IMG/VR virus record: IMGVR_UViG_3300027777_000175
Location: 1 to 21,810 of that record
Direction: 5' to 3' (one strand)
DNA length: 21,810 nucleotides
DNA from: a virus
This document shows positions 13,354-19,100 of the stretch, in pieces (within the stretch, counting starts at the first letter, position 1; every line of letters begins with the position of its first letter). The notes beneath the pieces are model-generated. The model saw nothing but the letters and a program-made list of their open reading frames with translations. It was not told the origin of the DNA and made no database searches. A program made the translations under genes and the position numbers.

Positions 13354-16128
13354 ATGTCAGGCGGAAGCAGTTCACCAACACCAACCTCGACCACAACAGG
13401 TCTAGCAGCACTGCCAGACTGGGCGCAGGGCTACGCCAAAGATACGCTATCCAATGCAGCATCGCTCACAAACATTAACACCAACCCGTACCAACAGTAC
13501 GATGCGCAACGCATTGCAGACTTTTCTCCGTTGCAACAGCAGGCCCAGCAAGGCGCTGCCAACATGCAGACTTCCGGTGCCATTGGTGTTGGGCAAGACA
13601 TGGCGCAAGCAGCGGGTCTTTCCGCATTGGGAACTAACTACAACGCAAGCAACTACGGCAGTCAATTTAACCCCCAAGGCATTGGGTACGGCGCACAAAC
13701 AATGCAGGGTTACCAGATGGGCCCTGCCGAGCGTATAGGCACTCAAAGTTTTGCTCAGCCCGGTGCAGCGGATGCTTACATGTCTCCGTACATGCAAAAC
13801 GTGGTGGACATCCAAAAGCGTGAAGCACAACGCCAGTCTGGTATTCAAGGCACGCAACAGCAGGCACAGGCAGTTGGAGCAGGAGCTTTTGGTGGAAGCC
13901 GCGATGCTATTCAGCGTGCAGAGCGTGAGCGCAATCTTGGCACTCAAATGAACGACATTCAAGCGCAGGGTTCTCAAGCCGCGTTTGGCCAAGCACAGCA
14001 ACAGTTCAATGCAGAGCAGCAAGCACGGTTGGCAGCACAACAAGCTAATCAACAAGCAGGACTTACCACTGGAATACAAAACCTAGGTGCTGCACAACAA
14101 ACTGGATTGGCTAACTTAGCTGCTCAGAATCAAGCCGGGCAGTTCAACGCTGGGCAGAACCTGCAAGCCGCAAGTCTAGGTGCTCAATATGGGCAAGCAG
14201 CTAATCAGCTTAACGAGCAGTCTCGCCAGTATGGTGCGGGTCTGGGATTACAAGGTCTTCAAACGGGGCTGCAAGCAGCGGGTCAACTTGGTACGTTGGG
14301 GCAGAATGAGTACGCCCAGAATATGGGCATCAACCAGCTACAGGGCCAGTATGGTGCACAGCAGCAAGCTCAGCAACAACAAGGACTTACTCAGTCCTAC
14401 CAAGACTTCCTGAACCAGCAGAACTACCCATACAAGCAGATGGGCTTCATGTCCGACCTGCTTCGCGGTTTGCCGTTGGGTCAGCAGTCTACGCAGTCTA
14501 TCTATCAAGCCCCCCCGTCAGCAATTCAAAACATTGGCTCTTTGGGTCTGGGCGCGTATGGCGCGAAGCAGTTGGGTATGTTTGCTGATGGCGGACAAGT
14601 GCATAGCTATGCCGACGGTGGTGATGTCAACTCGATGGATGACCCAAACGCAATGACTGCGGCAGTAGCCAAACTTTCTGACGAGCAACTAAAGCAAATC
14701 ATTCAACGCCCATCTAGCGCAGCCGAACTCCAAGCGGCTCAACTAGAACTAGCTACCCGTGCATCTGAAAAAAGTGGACTTGCTGGGGCTTACAACATGG
14801 CTCAAGGTGGCATGGTTGCTTTCGCCCGTGGTGGTATCCCTAGGTACGATGGAGAAAATGGTAGTGTGGTTGATGGAGGTACTAATTACGCCGCACTTGA
14901 TTCTTTATCCAATAACTACGACTCTGAAGACAACGACGAAGACACAACCGGTGTAGTTGATTCAAAAGGGAACCCCGATGCGTACAACCAAGTTACGCAA
15001 GAATACCTAAACATGCTGCGGGATAACAAAAACCGTTCAGGTATACAACTGCGTAGCGATAAACAAATGGAAGACGCAGCAATGGCCCGATATGGGCGTA
15101 TGAACGAGAGAATTGGCGGGGATAAAACCTACACCGATATTCAAGACCAGATTTCCAAAATGCGCGGAGAAAATGAAAGCGCGTTAGGTGAAGGTAAAGG
15201 ACTGGCTGCACTTCAAGCAGCAGGTGCAATGCTTCAAGGCAATGACCCCATGAGAGGGCTAGGTGCTGCGGGTGCTGCGTTTGCTAGTTCGTACGCTCCT
15301 GCACTGGCTGCTAAGCGTCGGGCAGACCAATCCTTTACTGAGATGAACATCAACTTAGCCAGAGCCCAACGTGCTGAAAAACAAGGCTTGCTTAAAGAGG
15401 CTGATGCTTATACACAAAGTGCAGAAGCTAATAGGATTAACGCATACAAAGCAGACACCGCAGCACGTAAATTGAGTCTTGATTCCTTGCCTCGTGCAAT
15501 GCGGGCACTTAAGCCGGTCATTCCTAAACCTGCGGCAATACCTAAACCCAGCGATATGGCTTTGGCGGTAGATGCTCGTGTGGCTGAGCTTACAGGTAAT
15601 GGTATGGACCCGATTAAAGCAAGGGCCCAAGCGTTTAAGGAAATAGGCACGCAGTTCCATCCTGCACCAATTGCCGCAGGCATCTCCGCAACAGCGATGG
15701 GCGAAAGGTCTGCTGCCCAGATAGCCGCCGATGAAGAGAAACAACGGAAAGAGATTGCGGAAAAACGAGACGCAGCACGGTTGCTGTTGGAGAAAGAAGT
15801 TGATGCTTCGCTTACGCCAGTAAAACTTATGGAGTACCCTGAGTACGCGGAGGCAATGAAATATTTTGGTAAAACCCCTCCCGCTGGCGTACTTACCCCA
15901 GCAGAAGTTAGGGAAAAGATTAAAAAGACTGAAGTAGAACGCCGTGCAGGTGCGCGTCCGTCTGCTAGTGGTGAGGGTGCGGGTAGTGGTGCTGGTGCTG
16001 GTGCTGGTGGGGCTATAGCACTTCCTGCCAATGCAACGGCAGCAGCTTTAAAAGACGGACAGTTGTATAAAACTCCTCAAGGTGACGCAAAATGGAACGC
16101 TGCTAAACAGAAATTTGTAGCGCAATAA
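13354..16128 (+). CDS. Large Gln/Ala-rich virion protein, 924 aa
   Basis: Residues 1-400 are extremely rich in Gln, Ala, Gly and Asn. They carry SPLQQQAQQGA (about 55), YMSPYMQNVVDIQKREAQRQ (about 141-160), GAGAFGGSRDAIQRAERERN (about 175-194) and DFLNQQNYPYKQMGFMSDLL followed by RGLPLG (about 352-377). I recall this ordered set as a hallmark of a large family of phage structural proteins in aquatic podoviruses. Gly-Gly motifs follow (FADGGQV at 410, YADGGDV at 419, MAQGGMV at 482, FARGG at 490). The C-terminal half is charged, helical and coiled-coil-like, ending in a Gly-Ala linker (about 873-886). Position and helical repeats suggest an internal or ejection protein functionally comparable to T7 gp15, though no homology to T7 is visible. 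A strong leader supports the start. Confidence 0.7.
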   Translation: MSGGSSSPTPTSTTTGLAALPDWAQGYAKDTLSNAASLTNINTNPYQQYDAQRIADFSPLQQQAQQGAANMQTSGAIGVGQDMAQAAGLSALGTNYNASNYGSQFNPQGIGYGAQTMQGYQMGPAERIGTQSFAQPGAADAYMSPYMQNVVDIQKREAQRQSGIQGTQQQAQAVGAGAFGGSRDAIQRAERERNLGTQMNDIQAQGSQAAFGQAQQQFNAEQQARLAAQQANQQAGLTTGIQNLGAAQQTGLANLAAQNQAGQFNAGQNLQAASLGAQYGQAANQLNEQSRQYGAGLGLQGLQTGLQAAGQLGTLGQNEYAQNMGINQLQGQYGAQQQAQQQQGLTQSYQDFLNQQNYPYKQMGFMSDLLRGLPLGQQSTQSIYQAPPSAIQNIGSLGLGAYGAKQLGMFADGGQVHSYADGGDVNSMDDPNAMTAAVAKLSDEQLKQIIQRPSSAAELQAAQLELATRASEKSGLAGAYNMAQGGMVAFARGGIPRYDGENGSVVDGGTNYAALDSLSNNYDSEDNDEDTTGVVDSKGNPDAYNQVTQEYLNMLRDNKNRSGIQLRSDKQMEDAAMARYGRMNERIGGDKTYTDIQDQISKMRGENESALGEGKGLAALQAAGAMLQGNDPMRGLGAAGAAFASSYAPALAAKRRADQSFTEMNINLARAQRAEKQGLLKEADAYTQSAEANRINAYKADTAARKLSLDSLPRAMRALKPVIPKPAAIPKPSDMALAVDARVAELTGNGMDPIKARAQAFKEIGTQFHPAPIAAGISATAMGERSAAQIAADEEKQRKEIAEKRDAARLLLEKEVDASLTPVKLMEYPEYAEAMKYFGKTPPAGVLTPAEVREKIKKTEVERRAGARPSASGEGAGSGAGAGAGGAIALPANATAAALKDGQLYKTPQGDAKWNAAKQKFVAQ

Positions 16129-16137
16129 AGGGCTAGC

Positions 16138-19100
16138 ATGGCAAAAGAATTCACTCTAGAGGAAGCACTAGCCCCTCCACCTAAAGCTGCGCCTAAAGCC
16201 GCCCCCAAAGAATTTACCTTAGAAGAAGCATTAGCTACTCCCGCCGCCGCTCCCGCCGCTACCTCAACCGCTGCACAAAACCGGGCCGACGCACAAGCTA
16301 GGCAGGATGCAGCTTCCCAAGGGCTGGAGCAAATCTCTACCCCCCAAGCGGAGTTGGCTGATGCAGAGAGAAATGTTGCTGCGCTTACCAGAGAACTGCG
16401 ACGCAAAGGAGTAGATGCTGGGCCCCGCCCTGCTATTGGTAGCACCAAGGCCGGAGACTTTCTACTCGCTCAAGGAGCCAAAGCCCAAGGCCAGCAACCC
16501 GCCGACGTTGTTGTTCCTCCCCCTGTTGCCCCTCCCCCTGCGGTAACCCCCCAGCTTGCTCCTAAACCTGTGGATGCAGTGGCTGCTGCACGGGCGGCTA
16601 TACCGCTTGGAGCTAGCCCTAAGTTCATAGAAAGTATGCGGGCTGAGCTATACCAACTGCCCCCTGAACAACGCGCTGCTGCAATACAGCAGGTCATAAA
16701 AGAGTACGGCAAAGACTCGCTCAAAGGGCGTGTAGTAAGTTTCATAGCAGCAGAAAATGCGGCGCTAAACAAAGCAACAAACAAAACCCCCGCACTGGAA
16801 TCACGGTTGGGCACAGCTATGGGGCTCAAACAAGAAGCCCCTGTTACAGGTTACATCCCCAACGCTATTCAAAAATTAAGCCCTCGAATAGAAGAGGTCA
16901 CCCAAGAACTGATAGACCAAGGAGTACGTGCCGATATTGCTCCGGGCATTGCTGCAAATAGGATTGCATTTGGGGTTGCTAACCAGCCTATGGCCTTTGC
17001 TGACCGTGATGTAGTCGGCGAACAAGCTGCTGCCGCTGCGGAACAACAAGCCAAAGAACTCAAAGATGCCGGGATGACCAAGCGTGTTGGTGCTGGGGCT
17101 TTGTCGGGGACTAAGAAAAGCCTTGCTGGATTGACTCAGTTTGGGGCGGACCTTTGGGGGGATAAAGCTTTCTCCCAAGAACTAGCAAACACCCAACGGA
17201 TAGAAGGCGCTAAGTCTGCTGCAATTCCCCAAGGCGAAGGTATCTTCGAGAAGTCATTTCAAGGGGCGGCTACAAGTCTTGCAAGTCAAGCACCTTTTAT
17301 GGCATTGAGCGCATTGACAGGTTCATCAGTTCCCATATTAGCGCAAGCAGCACTTCAACAATTTGGAGACTCCTACGGGGAAGGTAAGGCTGCGGGGTTA
17401 AGCACCACGCAAGCTAGTCTACGGGCAGCACCAATGGCTGCGGCAGAAGTGTTTTTTGAACGCTTTGGTATGACCAAAGCAATGGCGGGGCTGAAATCTT
17501 TTGTTGCTGAACATGGTGGGGCCAACATAGCTAAGTACGTAGCCAAGGCTATAGCAGAAGAAATTCCTTCCGAACTAGCTACTACTGCGTCGCAATACGT
17601 AACAGATGTACTGCCCGGCATAGGGATGAATAAAAACCCTAGCCTTATTGACTTGTACAACCAGCTAGAAGAAACACTACGTCAGACAGTATTGCAAGCC
17701 GGAGTTACCGGGGGTGTAACTATTGCCGGGGTTAAGGGTGTTCAAGGTGCTAAGGCTACCCCCCAAGCAATAGATGCAGCAAAAGAAAGGCTTCGTGAAA
17801 CCTCCAACAAGATAGTCGGCATTGAGAAGACCAACGAACTACTCGGCCCCCGCGAAGGTGCTTACGAACGTCCGGGGGAAATAAGCCAAGCAAAGCTTAT
17901 GGCCGAAATGCGAAGGGTTCCGTTTGCCTCTAGTTCAGGTGCTTTAAACGCACCTCCGGCAGAAAAAGCCGCCGCTGAACCCAAACTAGGTAACCTAGAA
18001 AACGTGGGTATGCGGGAAGAGGAAGAACCCAAACTAGGTAACCTAGAGAACGTGCGGGCTGGGGAAGAACCTCCATTCGCTAAAGGCAAAGCTGCGCCTA
18101 CAGCCGAAGACACCGAAGCAAAGGTAAATGCTGTTGCCGAGAGATTGCGTTCACGGGGCATACCTAGAGAGAATGCGTTGCGCATAGCGCAGAGGCAAGT
18201 TGCGGAAGAACAAGCCAAAGGAGCCAAAGATGTTGCAGGAACTGAGCCCCCTCCAAGTGGAGAGAGCACTAGCGTGGCTAGTGAGCCCGGAGCAAAGACC
18301 CCCGGAGGACTTGAAACACCTGCACGAGATGGAGTGGTTCCTGTTGAACCGAATGCTGGAGTGTCTGATGCAGGAAAAGCACCAGAGCCCGCTGCACTGA
18401 AAGAAACTAAAGCCGAAGAAAGAACCCCAAGTGGCACTGAAACCGTTGAAGCCAAGCAAACAGAAACGCAAGAACAAGAAGCACCCGCTGCCCCAGTAAA
18501 AATCAGAAAAACTGAACCCGTAGTAAATGAAAATGGCGCATTTATCCCCGCAAAGGAAAAAGGGGGAGAACTAGAAACCACTGCGCATTTCAAGGTACTA
18601 GACGAAGACAACGATATATCAGACAACCTTGTTGGCGCTACCATGATAACGGGCATGGGGGCTACTAAAGAAGGGCAGGGCGAAGGGTCTAAGCTACTCA
18701 AGGCGATTACTGCTTGGGCTGATGCTAACGGTAAAAAATTGGTACTTGTACCTGCGGCGTCCCCTAAAGGCGAACGTGGGCTTTCTCAAGAACAACTAAA
18801 AGCATGGTACGCCCGAAACGGATTTGAAGACCGCATCGACTACATGGTACGGGAACCCGGCGGTAAAAAAACTGAAGCCCCCGCAGCAATCAAGCCCGCC
18901 AAGCTCGGCAAAGAAGTACACACGACCCCGCAGAACGCTGAGGGCAAGTGGAGCCACGCAATAAACGGCGAGGTGGTTGAAACCTACGACACCAAGCGCC
19001 AAGCAACTGCTGCAATGCTGTTGGACAAGGCCAAGAAAACGGGCAACGAGGAACTGATTGCCCAACGACAGAAAGTTTTTGATGAGGCGCTGAACCCCCA

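Noticed and set aside
13447-14079. 210-codon minus-strand frame
   Set aside because: It is the complement of the Gln/Ala-rich 924-residue gene; Cys/Leu richness is what antisense Gln/Ala codons produce.
17862-18701. 279-codon minus-strand open frame, and similar minus-strand frames at 18796-19455, 19515-20003 and 20991-21596
   Set aside because: All lie opposite the giant + strand frame, have low-complexity Ser/Ala/Phe/Leu compositions typical of antisense shadows of Glu/Lys/Ala-rich coding, and have no leader or recognisable domain.
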